Position numbers and translations under genes: made by a program
Shown here: one piece after another, positions 50,312 to 64,000 of the stretch
Numbering within the stretch: the stretch's first letter is position 1
How the letters are laid out: every line of letters starts with the position of its first letter
Assembly (NCBI RefSeq): GCF_001638985.1
Contig: NW_017265140.1
Coordinates: 620,001-684,000 of the forward strand
Reading direction: 5' to 3'
Source: Phycomyces blakesleeanus NRRL 1555(-)
Taxonomy: Eukaryota > Mucoromycota > Mucoromycetes > Mucorales > Phycomycetaceae
DNA length: 64,000 bases
Notes under the pieces: model-generated
Databases searched by the model: none
What the model saw: the letters and a program-made list of their open reading frames with translations, nothing else
Told to the model about the DNA's origin: nothing

Positions 50312-50512
50312 ATGAACAAGTGTAACGGAATGTTCCTAATGAAGGAGTATCATTTGCTCAACATATTCTCCAAATGTTCCCCCACTTGTATTAAACGATC
50401 AAAACACGTCTTCACGACACAATCAATCACACGCAGACTTCACACTCTTCATAACCCTAAAGCCGCGAGTCCGGAAAGGAAGGAGGAGTGGTTACACCGA
50501 AAAGTCCGGTAA
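50312..50512 (+). other. Possible first exon of an unrecognised gene
   Basis: The ORF has an Arg/Ser/Thr-rich stretch (TTQSITRRLHTLHNPKAA) that could be a mitochondrial presequence and ends near a GT (CCGGTAAAATG). I cannot find following exons. It may be chance. Confidence 0.2.
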
Positions 50513-50569
50513 AATGTGGCTGTCACTTAATTATTCGGCTTACTCCAATTAAAGACCCAAAAAAGGTGA

Positions 50570-50655
50570 TAGTGCCAGTGCCAGTGCCAGTGATAGTGCT
50601 AGTGTCAGTATTGGTGTCAGTATTGGTGTCAGTATTGGTGTTGGTGTTGGGGCAG
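50570..50655. repeat. Degenerate AGTGCC / TCAGTATTGGTG tandem repeat
   Basis: Several hexamers of the type AGTGCC/AGTGAT, then three copies of the 12-mer TCAGTATTGGTG. A related GGCAGT repeat is inside the A3 gene at about 37125-37160. Confidence 0.75.
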
Positions 50656-50959
50656 TCGATGACTTTTTTATTATTACTTATCATTTTTTCTTTAATATAT
50701 ATATATAATTTTGTGATTTATAGCTTTTTTTTGGATCGTATACATTTCCTTGTAAAAAATCAAATCAAATCAAACAAGAGTAGTCTAAAAGAGCGGGAAA
50801 CCTCAATAGAATTACAGTTGTACAAGAAATATACAAGCTTTAATATATTGATGTTTATCTGTCAGGTCAGGGATATATATATATTCAAAATACACACAAA
50901 CACATACATCTATATACGGAAGAAGCAGTGCAATACAAAAGCAAAGAGAGAGAAATAGA

Positions 50960-52803
50960 GAGAAAAGTAGTATAATTCATAAGATAATTGCCTTGCACAT
51001 TATTCACATACCTATCTATATTTTATAACCTACCATTTAATTATTTGTGGTCATTATTAAGTGTCTATATGAAGAATCAACATACTTGACATTAAGACTA
51101 TTGTTTTAATAGCCTTTCTCTCGGTCTTTAACACACGGATGATGTAGTTTTATCTAAGAAAGAATATTATCCTTATTTCTTACCTTTTATAAATACATAT
51201 CAAAAGCAGCCTAATTTCCCTCTTTCAAGGATTTCAAAATCTTTATGAGAAAGTAATATAGCCAAAGTTTGGTATAGGAATAAAAGTGGAAGGGGGAAAA
51301 TCATACCACCATATCTAACTTTATAATGACTACTTTACTACCCCTCTTCTGTTTTTTTAGCGATAATGTATAGACCCATATTAACGAAGAATACAAAAAA
51401 AACCTATTTCTCTAACTCATATATACCAGACTATCTACTCTTAGCAATAGCTTACTAAAAACATATTTATTTGAAAAGATAATTATCGTATATTTTGACG
51501 AATTGTTCGCTAAACGGATCATTTTGGTCAAAATGGGTAAATCAAATGCAGAAAATTAGCTGTAAATCCAAATCGGTTAAGTAACCGGGGGTTTACAAGT
51601 GTAAGTAATATTGTTGGGAGCATAACGATTCACTATATAAATAGTACTTGCTATTGATTGCTTAAATATTGATCAAAATAATTAACTTTTTTTCTATTCT
51701 GAAAAAAAAACCACATAGTAATAAAAACTTGGGATATTTGCTCCACACGATCCATTTTTGTTGCCAAATTTCTCTCAGGACATAAGTCTAAAAAATCATT
51801 GAAAATGTTTGTTCTTTTTCTTTCTTTCTGTCTATCAAGCAATGCTGTATAGAAAATTTTAAAATTCTGGTCAGTAACCAGTGTAAACCATAGGAGGTAA
51901 AGTTGAAATAAACTTGGGTACTTTGATATATATTCTCAATTATACCATAGATAGCAGGAAACAGTCTAAGAAAAAGCTAATATATCTAGCATTATATCAA
52001 GTTTTGCCTCTATCGCAATTCATTTAAAAAAAAAGTAAAGCACACAATACACTGACCCATATACATACAGGCCTTGTATCTATATTTTATCTATGTATAT
52101 GTATATACGAATATTTCAATAAAGAGTATCATACAGCTTTGTTTTATAATTTTACATCCATGAAAGGAGTAGGGGACAGGGAAGTTTGGAATGAGTCAGT
52201 TCAGACGTTTTGACTGCTTACAAAAAAAATATAATGAAATATATCATGTACTAATAAAATCAATTATACTACAGGGGTAGCCATCCTAACCATTGCTATC
52301 GGGTTTTGTATATGGAATAATTCATGCAGTTTTGCACACCCAAGTAAAAAAAAAGCAAAACAAAAAAAAACCGAAAATACTGATAACTAAATGTAAAAGT
52401 ACACTTCTTTTACACGATTATATAATATCAATGGCTAAAAAATATTCATGGCATATGGATCTATTAAGCAAATTTACGCTCCTGATGGAATCACAAAAGT
52501 AATAATCTGTTGTATCGATTTTTTTTCTGAGTGCAGAAATGACCAGACTGTCTTGTTTGAAATCGAATATGCGATAATAGACTAATACACGAGTAAGTCC
52601 TTGCAGCCGCCTTCTATTCCTGGTGCTGGCTATATGCTGTATGACAATACATCATTCATAACAAGAGAGTATACTGCTATTGTCCTAGTCCTAGTCCTCC
52701 TGAGGTTCATGTCTTGATGGTAATTTAATTCGAAAAATATGAGCTCAGTCAAGTGTATATCACTGTTTTTGTTATTTTTTTTTGTTTTGCTGTTATTTCG
52801 ATT
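50960..52803. other. Intergenic, no gene seen
   Basis: Short ORFs only, AT-rich; no conserved motif. Confidence 0.5.
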
Positions 52804-53967
52804 TTATTTCTTTAAAGTCTGTTCCAATAGTTTGAGCATTATAGACATTGTTGATTTGATGTCTTCTAGCGACTTTTCCTGGTTCCTTGAAGATACCAGC
52901 ATCTCTTCCCAGAATTGATTCCGTCTATCAACAGAGACTCCTTCATTTGTAGATACAGTAGAAAGACTACCACTGTCACCGACACTGCAACTACTATTGA
53001 TGCTGCCATTATCATTACTTTTACTTTCACTATTACTATTACCGCCATCGTTATCTCTATTGTTACTGCTACTTTTATTGTTACCGCTACCAGCTGATCT
53101 GCTAGTGTTTTCAATTGTAGGTGGGAAAGAGTGCACAATTTGCTTTGCTTTTGTTCTTTTCTTAGGTTTTGAATAACAGTGACCTTTATACTCTTTGAAC
53201 ACCCTTTCGGTCTGCACAAAGGTTGAGTTTGTAAAATGCTTTGGGTTGTTCTTGACATCTTGACCATTCTTAAATTTGGAAATCACTACCTTTTTGCCAG
53301 ATTTCTTTGTCTCTTGGTGTAATTTTTTCTATATAGTCAAATAAAAAAAATAGTTTATATAGATATATAGATATATGTCAAATTAAGAAAAAATCGTTTA
53401 CGAGTTTTTAATGAAATATACCTTTTCAATTACAGCTAATGCAGCCTTCTCCATTCTGATCGTGTGTCTGGTAGAGTCGAACGTGAAAGGCTCAGCAGAG
53501 TCGGAAAGATTCGTATGATACTTCTCTACAAGCCTTTTAACTCCACGCCGACAAGAGTCGTAGCTCATGCATGGGTCGTCAGGAGCTTGAGCCTTGACTT
53601 GGGTGATGATATGTGACCAGGCAATATGGTGTTTTCCTCTTGGGCAACTAGGAGGAAAAACCTTGGCATATTCTTCTAGTAAGATCAATTCCTTTTCATT
53701 CGTCCAGGAACCACGAACTCTCAAAGGCGTCTTTTCTGTAGTCGACAAAGAAGGGGGAAAACCAGAGGCAGGGGCGGTAACAGGAGCAGAAGAAGCAGAA
53801 GTAGAAGCGGTGGAAGAGGTGGAAAAAGTGGATGAGGTGGATGAGGTGGATGAGGTGGATGAGGTGGATGAGGTGGCAGATAAGGATGAAGAGACAGGAG
53901 TGTACATCTTGATACACATCTTTTTGGTGTTACTCTTAAAAGTATCCCTAGACCTTTTAGTAGACAT
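52804..53967 (-). CDS. Myb/SANT-like DNA-binding protein related to the Harbinger partner gene
   Basis: Exons 53422-53967 and 52804-53328; the intron 53329-53421 (93 nt, GTATAT...TAG) is phase 0; 356 aa. Start at 53967 (MSTKRSRD), which excludes an upstream hydrophobic extension. Residues about 28-60 are Ser/Thr-rich from a GTGGATGAG-type repeat (53828-53872). The Myb-like region has RGSWTNEKELILLEEYAKVF, CPRGKHHIAWSHIITQV and YDSCRRGVKRL. The second exon is basic, then Asn/Ser/Gly-rich, ending in a helical segment (EEMLVSSRNQEKSLEDIKS). It is colinear with the Harbinger-linked pseudogene at 15546-16463, but no transposase lies nearby and the frame is open, so it may be a domesticated or orphan copy. 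Confidence 0.75.
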
Positions 53968-54249
53968 GACGACGGTGATGCCAGTAATAAAGTATATACA
54001 AGGTAGAGAAGAAAGGAATGTATTTAAATCATGCAAGCTTTCAACTACTTTATAGTTTTTACTTTTATTTTTTAAGAAGAAGAAAAAACCATAGCATAAG
54101 CCCCTGTAGGAAACGTTATTCCGCATATATGTAATTTAAAGTTATAAAAAAATCAAAGTCAAAATCAAAAGTAAAAACAAAAGCATAATAAAACGTGCTT
54201 ACTGTAAATAGAAGTATCAGACTAGTTTCAAAGCAAGATTTGCAACAAA

Positions 54250-54740
54250 ATGGAAAGCTTCTCAGCGTTTAAAGGTAAGGACAAGAAGAAGTTGAGATGC
54301 TTAGTTATGGTATCTTATTATTATTACTATTATTCTTATCTGCTACATTGAAATATTGGCTATTAACTTGTAAACATATTATTCTTACAATTAGGAGCTT
54401 TGGGTTATTGTTTGCGTGTGCGTGAGCGTGTGCGTGTTTTTATTGTTTTATATTGTTCATAAGTACAGTATTTGCACCAAAGATACTAAGATATCAAGGT
54501 ACCAAAGCTTTACCTATCATGGGAGATGTGGGAATTGACCATAAATATCCTTCTTTCTTTGCCAACCAAATTGAAATATTGGGTTTTCTTTATTTATTTT
54601 TCTTAAAAAAACACACGCACACATACAAATCTGATAAAAACATGGGAGATATGAACCCTGAATTTCCGGGAAAGGCTTACTGCTATAGACTTATGAAAAC
54701 AGTCATTTTCATCTATCCTAACTTGGAGATCTTTGGCTAG
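54250..54740 (+). CDS. Candidate small two-exon gene, unrecognised
   Basis: ATG at 54250 begins MESFSAFK, ending at a GTAAGG donor (54275). An acceptor ...AAGTACAG near 54470 would join it to FAPKILRYQGTKALPIMGD and DHKYPSFFANQIEIL in frame. The 3' end is uncertain; the frame stays open to 54740. I do not recognise the protein, and the model is weak because one donor/acceptor pair and one reading frame are all the support. Confidence 0.3.
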
Positions 54741-55170
54741 ATTATAAGAAAGGGGGAGAAAGGGAGAGAAAGAGAGGGATAAAAGAGATAAAAATGGACT
54801 TATTGACAAAATATTTTATTTATTTTTGACAAGTACAAGTGTTCCTTTTATCATATTATATTCGAATGTTACATTCTTATAATTTTGGTATGTCTTGTAT
54901 ATTCATAAGCTCATTTACTGTGAGAACATTGCTATGGATACGGCCTAGTTTATAGTACACTTAACCTTTACATTTTAAATGTATTTTTGTACATATATAT
55001 TTATATTAGCTTTATTATCAACTCTATTAAAGGTCAAAGTGTTTCATTAAAATTGATTGCTTTTCCTTTTCGTATTTGTCTTGATAATCAAAAGAAACAT
55101 ATAAGAAAGGGAAAGAGAAGGGGAAGAAGAAGAAAAAATAGAAAAGAAGAAGAAGTATAATAATAGAGAT

Positions 55171-56693
<1,523 letters not shown>

Positions 56694-56699
56694 ATTGTT

Positions 56700-57231
56700 T
56701 TTTTCGGCTGACTGGGTCCTGGAGATTTGTGTTCGGGTACGATCTTTTCTAGAGAGATTGTGAATGAGATCCAATTATGATCAGAATCATCATCAACTCT
56801 ATTCATTTCTTGATGTCATCCTTATTTTATTATATATATATTTGTATCGATAGCAAGATAATTGTACGGGATGGATCATTTATAATATTATCTTTTTGGG
56901 ATTCCAATCCATCTTGCCTATCCACTCGTCTCTACCTTTATGGTCTGTTGGTGATGCAGGCTCAATACACGTTGTGGTAGACGAGTGACGGGTCGCTCTT
57001 TTCTTCATCATAAACGCGTGTTTATTATAATTAATAATTTATTTTTATTTTACTTTATTTTATTTTTTATGTACGGTGAATGGCCCCCACAGACGTACAA
57101 TCGAAGAAAATACAATAATATTTTTTTTTAAAAAAAGAAGGGGCTGGAAAAGATGTTACTGCTGGTAAGATGCCTCTTTGCATACACACACACACATTTG
57201 ACGTCGGACTTGGAATAAATAATATATTTCT
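56700..57231. other. Intergenic between MYST and PGM genes
   Basis: Contains the MYST promoter and the PGM 3' flank; no additional gene seen. Confidence 0.5.
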
Positions 57232-60156
57232 TTAATCCTCCTTCTTCTTTGCAAGACCATTCTTTTCATATTCCATAAGTTGATCGCCAATGGCTGCAAC
57301 AACCTTGGCTAAGTCAATTTTGGCTTGCTCTTCAGATTCGCCTCTCAGCTCTGAGTAATATTTGATCTTGGGCTCAGTACCGCTAAAGAAATATGTCAAC
57401 ATTAGTTACACACACACATACAAATATGTATTAATAAACACAATGACAGTCATGATGAGCTTACCTTGTTCGGATCGTGAATACGGTATGATTCTCAAGG
57501 CTAAAGGTAATCATTTCTGAAGCCGCAGAGACAGGAAGTGTGGGCTTGTTTCCAGGCTTACTAGAGTCATATCCAACAGTCAAATCTCGGACAGATACAA
57601 CCTTGTAACCACCAATGGTCTCTGGATATGCAAGCTCATATTCATACTATAAACAAAACACCAAGATTTTAATTATTAATCAGTCAAAAAAAAACTCTAA
57701 CTATTAAATGCTTAGTCTACAAAATTATCTCTCTTACCTCAGAATCATCGGTCTTGGTCTATTAAAGTAAAATAAACAAAAACCAATTAGTACAATAAAC
57801 TTTCATATTTTTTAAAACACACACACACACACACAAACTTACAGGATGATCTCCGTAGCGGATACGCTTGAAGATGCTCTCGATCAATTTTTTGTCATGG
57901 CAAATAAAGTACGAGTTGTCAGAGACAAAGTAACCATACTTCTTGTAAAGTCCTTCTAGGTACTCGAATACAGTAAGGCCTCGCTTGTAGAGCTGAACAG
58001 CCCACTCAGCGAAAAAGGCTAGAGCGCTCACACCATCTTTATCCTTGACGATGTCGCCAATAGTAAAACCAATTGCTTCCTCATAAGAAAATACGACGTT
58101 GTATCCTTCCTTCTCAAGTTCCAATGCCTTGTTACCGATCCACTTGAAACCTGTCAATGACTCTTCGAATCTGAATCCCTCTACTTCTCCCATGCGTGCC
58201 AAAAATTTAGAGGACACTGTGCTGGCCACCATAGCCAACGATGCTATATACATATATATTTATTTAAATTATTAGTTTGGGTGGGATAGGGTGGGGTTGA
58301 ATTAGTATACCAATTTATCTCCACCAAACTGTCATTTAACTTACATGCTTCCTGACCAGCAGCTTCAGCCTTCTCGAGAGAAGCTGCACCAAGAATGGAA
58401 CCAATCATATTTCCACTGAACAGCTTCCATTCTCCACTATTATATACATATATACATAACATACTTAGTACATGAAATATCTTATAGAAAATGGTACTAT
58501 GCTATATTATTGTTCAGATTTATTTACCTTACGGTTCGCTCAGCAATAGCAAGTCGATCGGCATCTGGATCATTGGCAATAATGATGTTTGCATTATTTT
58601 CTTCGGCAGTTTCAATAGCCAAACTCTATAAAACATATAAAAAAAAGGTGTCAGATATATATATATACAATTCTTAACTAAAAAAAAACTTGTGTATTTC
58701 TTTACCAATGCACCTTTTCCTTCCTCAGGATTAGGGAATGCGACAGTAGGAAAGTCAGGGTCAGGCTGAACCTGTTTCTCAACCTCGATAAAGGGAGGAA
58801 GACCAAAGATATCAAACGCTCTCTTTGCAAACGGTAAGCCGACACCGTGCATAGCAGTGTAGACAAACTTTACGCTAGTTTCCTCGTTATCCGATCTAAG
58901 TCAGAAAAAATTAGTAACAGCTCTCTCTTTTAGCTTGGTTCCTATAGACAAAAAGAAGGATACTTTACTTGAACTTGGCTAACTTGGCCACTTCCTCAAA
59001 GTATGAATCAATAACACCCAATTCAGTGGGATCAATGCAAAGATCACTGGTGGTGGCCAATTCGTAGTCCCAGGCCCAAGGCTCAAGGTTCTCTAGAATG
59101 GTGTTGGCAATTCCCTCATCATGAGGAGGGATAATCTGGCACGCATTTTCCCAATACCTAGGATTATAATTATCGCTATTAGTATTACTCTTAGTTACTT
59201 TTTGTCTTTTGGTACTTACACTTTATAGCCATTATCATCCTTGGGGTTCTGGATACCAAAAAAAATCATTTGAATTTTAGTTAGCTGAAGACACTACGTA
59301 CTCCATAGGAATAAAGTATCTTACGTGGGATGCAGTAATCATAACACCACCAGCTGCCTTGAGTTTCTTGATAGTAAAAGGCTATACAGAAACAATAATC
59401 CTTATAGTATGAGATATATGTGGAGACTCTAACGTTGAACATTTGATAACAACAACAGAAAAGTTCTTACCACCAATGGCGTGTGAACCAAGTCTTTGTA
59501 ATACCACACTTTGAAGCCGCGCGTAAGGAATGCTGCTGCTGTCAGGCGAGCAAAGTCTTCGGAGTGGTGGCGGTGGTCATGGCCAACAACCACACCGCGT
59601 TCCTTTGCATTTTCAACTGTGCGCTCAATATATGCTGCTAATCCCTAGATAAGATACATCAAAAGAGTCAAACCGAGTCAAACCGAGCCGAGCCGAGCCG
59701 AGCCAGTTAGTCAATTAGTCAGTCAGTCAGGCAGTAAATAATGTATATATAAAAAGAAGAAGTATTGTAATTATAAATTTACCTGGGAAGCCTGAAGGAC
59801 AGTTAAATCATTCATTCTCGAGAAGCCAGCTTCCATACGTGCTCTTAATCCTGGAAAATACACACTTTTATTAAATTGACATGCTCTAATACATGCATAG
59901 ATATAAAAGCAAAAAAAAAATTTGAAACTTGAAAATACCTGCTGTACCAAACTCGATGCGGTTCAACAGTCTTTTGGCAAGTTCGTCATGGTTGTTTGCT
60001 TCTTGAAGAGCAATGATCTCATTTCGGGTTTCTTCATTCTACATTGAATATATATTTTTAGACATTGCAACTGTGACATGCAAGATGATTTACCTTATCA
60101 AGTCGGATCCAGTCTTGGGCAAGGGCATCAAGTGTATGAAGGTCGTAGGTAGTCAT
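57232..60156 (-). CDS. Phosphoglucomutase-2 type enzyme (phosphopentomutase/phosphoglucomutase)
   Basis: Fourteen exons: 60094-60156, 59939-60038, 59783-59850, 59471-59644, 59325-59381, 59220-59248, 58969-59157, 58706-58895, 58528-58625, 58345-58436, 57843-58243, 57738-57758, 57465-57646 and 57232-57382; 1815 nt, 604 aa. Motifs in order: [13 protein letters not shown]...SRMNDLTV, active-site Ser in [14 protein letters not shown], metal loop NDPDADR, sugar-binding SYEEAIGF, phosphate loop RTSGTEPK. The FGTAGLR start and overall length fit the PGM2 (alpha-D-phosphohexomutase) branch, which interconverts pentose- or glucose-1- and 6-(5-)phosphates in the cytosol. The metal, Ser and phosphate motifs are all intact. 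Two exons are only 21 and 29 nt. Confidence 0.93.
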
Positions 60157-60216
60157 TAGATTAAGTAAATGAGAAAGAAGGAGAGGGGAAGCTGTCACGC
60201 TTTAATTTTCTTAAGA

Positions 60217-60230
60217 ATTATATATATATA
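60217..60230 (-). promoter_or_regulatory. TATA-like element of the PGM gene
   Basis: TATATATATATA lies 60-75 bp upstream of the ATG on the minus strand, preceded by a (CT)n tract. Confidence 0.5.
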
Positions 60231-60239
60231 GAGAGAGAG

Positions 60240-61525
60240 AGAAGGAGAAGCCCGATCAGGTCAAGCATCTTTATAACATGGAGGGTGTCACACAGGCATT
60301 GGGAGCAGCAGTCTCTTACTATTCTATTCTGTTTGGATCGAATGGAATATCTGGGTACACATGATGCCTCTATTGGCTTACAAAAATATCTTGTGATTTA
60401 TTTTATTTTACAAGTCTCTATATCAATGCACCTATGCATCGTATCACAGTACCTCTGGGGTAAGAAATATACTGTCTTGAAGGATAGCCATTATTGATAC
60501 AAATATATACTCTTATTTTTATATACTTACTTACTTACTAGGACAATATTGCCTTTTATCTTCTTTTCTCTTCCTTTTCTTCCATGGTATCAAATTAAAT
60601 AAGGTCTCTATGATCCTTTGATATTCATACCAAAACCATTCATTGTATTTCAGAACAAATAAAAAATAATGAAAGAAAGAATGACCTTACTGCTATCCAA
60701 TTCAACTAGCAATTATTGTTCTTTTGGGATCACAATACGAAAGGATCTAATAAAGTACCTTTGGCAACCTGCATTTATCTCTCGGTCTTTTGTTTCACAA
60801 GTATTCGGTATGAGTCTATATTGTGTAGGTATATGACAAAAAAGGGTATATTTAATCCTCAAAGTTATCCAAAATACCAAACCTTGACTTTTTGAATACC
60901 GCAAATATATCCAGTGGTGTCGATATTGTGCACTTTCTATTAATGCGTCCAGGGTCATGTCTAGAGTGGCCAAGTATATTTTCTTGCTTTTCGAATTAAA
61001 GTAGCAAAGAAATATGGAAAAAAATCGAAATATATATGTAAATGTCAATAAAGAACTCCAAAGCATTTTTATTTTAAGTGGCTTTTTCTACGCATACACA
61101 CAAAAATAGAGAGTAAATATCCTTGGGAAAAGTCAAGTCCCATTTATATCAGTTATTTTTTACTTTGATACTTCAACAACAATAACAAAAATAGCAATGG
61201 TTTCCAATAAAACAGTTGCTCTATCTGTCAATACTTCTTCATTCCGTTGTTTTTATATCCTCTAGCTGAAATTGTTTCCTGGAAATTGTTTTTTTTTGCG
61301 GTTGTCTATGGCTCACAAATCGCAGTCTGTGATGGTAAAAAAAAACTCTAAAAGGCTCCAGCATCAGTATCTCTACTCACAATAAGAGGCAGCACACAAC
61401 ATTAAATACAGCAAGCAGGGCTTTAGAGGATACGTGCTTGAATTTTTTTTTATAAAAAAATGCTATTTTGTATGGTTATTTATTTGAAATGTAAATACAT
61501 AATATTCTCTTTACTGATATGCCTG

Positions 61526-61561
<36 letters not shown>

Positions 61562-63305
61562 GATTGCCACACACACATATATATGTTCTTTAATTTTTGA
61601 AGCTTCCTTTTAATAGTATAATTTAAATACTCATGTATTTGCTACAAACAATAAACAATAAATAACAACTCTGCATTTGGTCTTATCTCGTTATTCTCAA
61701 TATCAAAATATTTTCTATCCTTCATTCCCAGCCTTTTTCTTTTTAATTTTCAGTACGATGCATATAGAACTCGCGTAACACAATTCATCTTCTTTTCTTT
61801 ATATTCATCTACAATTTTGCTCAAACTTGAACATCATCAGAACACACACTTTCCCCGCATATACTTTAATGTTTTTAATCTTTTTTTTTAATAAAGAGGT
61901 ACTTTGAACAATAAGCCTCTTTATCCTGAAACACTAAACGCAAAAATGTACCTACTTGTTTAATTTTATGCACGGCTTTGTTTACACTAACAGATCTTTT
62001 TTTTTATTCGTATTTTTGATCGCCCAAACCTACCCATGTCAATAAAGCTGCAAATACCGATTGATTCAAGGATCAAAAGAAAATCCCAAACTAATACAAT
62101 AAGATGCCTTGATAAATTGATTGCCCATAGTGACAGCAAGAAAGGAAACAAGATAATTCAGAGGTTCTGTTGCTTAAGATTTGTTTCTTTCCTAGTTACT
62201 TTTAAAAAAGAAAACTAAGAAGCCAAAAGGATATATATTTGATTGTGATGTGTTTTGAAGAACCAGCATACATCCTAATGGATTTATAAATTATTATCTG
62301 CGTCTAAAAGAGTGTTTTCTAATCATTTACTTTAGATTCTAAAATACACATATATATATTAATTCCCCCCTTTTTTTACATTCATTTATTTTATGGGATT
62401 AAAGTATAGTATTATTTCTTCCCCTGTCATTTAAATTGTCAACTTCTTATTCCTCGGCCTCCTGTAAAAAGAAGAAGTAAGAAGCAATGGTAAACAAGGG
62501 CAGGTTGTGGAGTCTCTGATTTTTATTTTGCTATATTTTGGGCTCCTACTTGTTTCTGGAATCCAAACCCTCGTGTTTCTTTATTAGTATTTAGGGTAGC
62601 CAAATAACAACACTTTCAATAGTATAGCATATAATAGCTCAGAGATATATTATATAGAATAACGCTCTATAGTAATAATAATGGTGCTATAACCTGGTTA
62701 ATTATCTAAACCAGCAGTTGTTTGCATTGTATTTTCATTGTATTGTATTGGTGTGATACAATGTACCTTGGTATTCCCAATAATCTATCCAGTCAAATGC
62801 CCTTTCTCTCTCTCTCTCTCTTTAAACCCTTCCCCAGCAAACCCAAAAAGTCGTTGAGAATTTGTACTCCCATTGAACTGAAACTCCTAAATGAACGGCT
62901 TTTTTTTGTATATTGTTGTTGTCGCTTACAGACCCCAGATACTATTGTTCTCTTTTATGTAATCTCCTTAACAGATATGAGCAGCATAACCTCTTCTCCT
63001 AACTCCTATTGTACTCCTTTTCTCCTGTCTCCGCATCCCCGCACAATCCAGAGATGTGGGGAAAAAGCAACAACGAATAAGAGAGTTTTTTCTTTTTATA
63101 TATATATATTTTGATGGAAGAAAGCGGTTGTTCAAAAGCCCAGAGGAGGTCAATTTATCATTAAAAATGTCAATCCCAAAGGCATGTGATATTTCTTCAA
63201 ATAAAATAAAATAATAATAATTCATAGAATGGATTCTCTTTTGAATCTCTCGTCCTACGTATTGTGGCTGCTTCACTACATTGGCAATTCCTACTTTATC
63301 TCATA
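60240..63305. other. Intergenic, no gene recognised
   Basis: Holds a (CTA)n microsatellite at about 61526-61561 and a (CT)n tract near 62805-62820. On the minus strand at 62449-62463 a sequence reads ACAG then GAG GCC GAG GAA TAA, like a terminal exon, but I find no upstream exons. Confidence 0.5.
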
Positions 63306-64000
63306 ATGTCCATGATTCCACCTCATTATACCGATCGCTATGTCGATCAGAGGTACAACAAAGCACTCATGATAGTCCAGAATTTACCTGCGTCCTCAAG
63401 TTTCCAGCCTACAAAAGAACAAAAGTTAGAGGTATGGCATGTCTGACAAGAGACCAATGTTAAACATAAAGCTATTTAGCTTTATGCGCTTTATAAGCAA
63501 GTTTCCCATGGATCCATCGACACACAAAGACCAGGAATATTCGATGTAGTAGGAAGAGCTAAATGGTAAAGTACCTAACAACTTTTTTCTTTCTTTCTTT
63601 TTGAGATGCCAAATGTCATGTGATCAGGAGCTAAATGGTGTTTTGATTCAGGGATGCATGGAAAAAATTAGAAGGCTTGAATGATCTTGAAGCCAAGCAT
63701 CGCTATGTTGATACGCTTTTGAGAAGCGCAACAGAGGTATACTGATTGACATACATTAAAAAAGAAGAAGAAGAACGTCGTACCTGATGAAAAAGGGAGT
63801 CCTTTAGGCATATAAAAAGCCTGTAAGCAAGGCTCAGGCCCAACAGATCATTCAGACATTCACTTCTATGCAGCCACTAGGTAGCCATGAAGAGGATAGT
63901 GATATGGGATTGGATCATGATGAAGGTACTACTACTACTTTTTTTTTTAAAAAAAAATTGGTTAGTTGGTTGGTTGGTTGGCTGGTTGAATTTTAGTAGA
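63306..64000 (+). CDS. Acyl-CoA-binding protein (ACBP domain), 3' end beyond the window
   Basis: Exons 63306-63431, 63480-63565, 63652-63736 and 63808-63925; a fifth probably starts at 63997. The start MSMIPPHY is chosen as the first ATG leading into the domain. The ACBP fold is complete: YVDQRYNKALMIVQNLPA, then PTKEQKLELYALYKQV, RPGIFDVVGRAKWDAWKKLE and LEAKHRYVDTLLRSA. The Tyr/Lys ligand residues of YALYKQ and the KWDAW core are present. The Gln- and acid-rich sequence after residue 100 shows that it is longer than the about 90-residue soluble ACBP, so an ACBD-type protein with extra C-terminal domains is likely. It binds medium- to long-chain acyl-CoA in the cytosol or at membranes. Confidence 0.88.

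Noticed and set aside
53594..54055. 153-codon plus-strand ORF with Glu/Val/Asp repeats
   Set aside because: Antisense of the Ser/Thr repeat in the Myb-like gene; the repeat keeps several frames open.
62449..62463. Possible terminal exon (acid-rich, then TAA) on the minus strand
   Set aside because: No upstream exon or homology found; too short to support a gene.

Overview
The window looks like nuclear DNA of an early-diverging filamentous fungus, most probably Mucoromycota (Mucorales-like). The reasons are: it is very AT-rich; its genes have many short introns (about 50-90 nt) with GTAAGT-type donors and TAG/CAG acceptors; it has a secreted lipase of the Rhizomucor/Rhizopus type; and it is dense in Plavaka, CACTA (EnSpm), MULE and Harbinger transposons. 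The species call is inference.

Positions 1-46 kb are a transposon graveyard. Two related families occur repeatedly side by side. Family A is Plavaka-like: about 4.3-4.6 kb, an N-terminal C2H2 finger, and imperfect terminal inverted repeats sharing the motif GACATTATAACTCC. Family B is CACTA-like: about 4.78 kb, termini CACTACGGG...CCCGTAGTG, a Tnp2-like transposase on the minus strand and a small divergent plus-strand gene. A1 abuts B1 (0.9-10 kb), B2 is nested inside A2 (17.3-26.5 kb), and B3 abuts A3 (29.2-38.5 kb). A more distant, intron-rich B relative (B4) follows at 38.9-42.1 kb. Between modules 1 and 2 a Harbinger transposase pseudogene is split by a MULE with 33-bp perfect TIRs and an 8-bp target duplication, and its Myb-like partner gene lies alongside. 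A second, badly decayed MULE lies at 44.3-46 kb. Many lesions are C:G to T:A transitions (TGA stops, Asp to Asn at candidate catalytic positions, one lost splice donor). They can be read by comparing sibling copies within the window.

Positions 47-64 kb hold ordinary genes: a class 3 secreted lipase (minus, 9 exons, 357 aa), a Myb/SANT-like protein related to the Harbinger partner gene but with no transposase nearby (minus), a compact MYST histone acetyltransferase (minus, 7 exons, 337 aa, one GC-AG intron), a PGM2-type phosphoglucomutase/phosphopentomutase (minus, 14 exons, 604 aa), and the 5' part of an acyl-CoA-binding protein gene (plus) that runs off the end. I built the splice models by hand; each completed model keeps frame from start to stop.

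The most interesting candidate system is family B: a CACTA-like transposase with a divergently transcribed two-exon partner (coiled coil plus a conserved Cys/His/Trp C-terminal domain I do not recognise) and CCAAT-rich subterminal repeats, found in repeated association with Plavaka-like elements.
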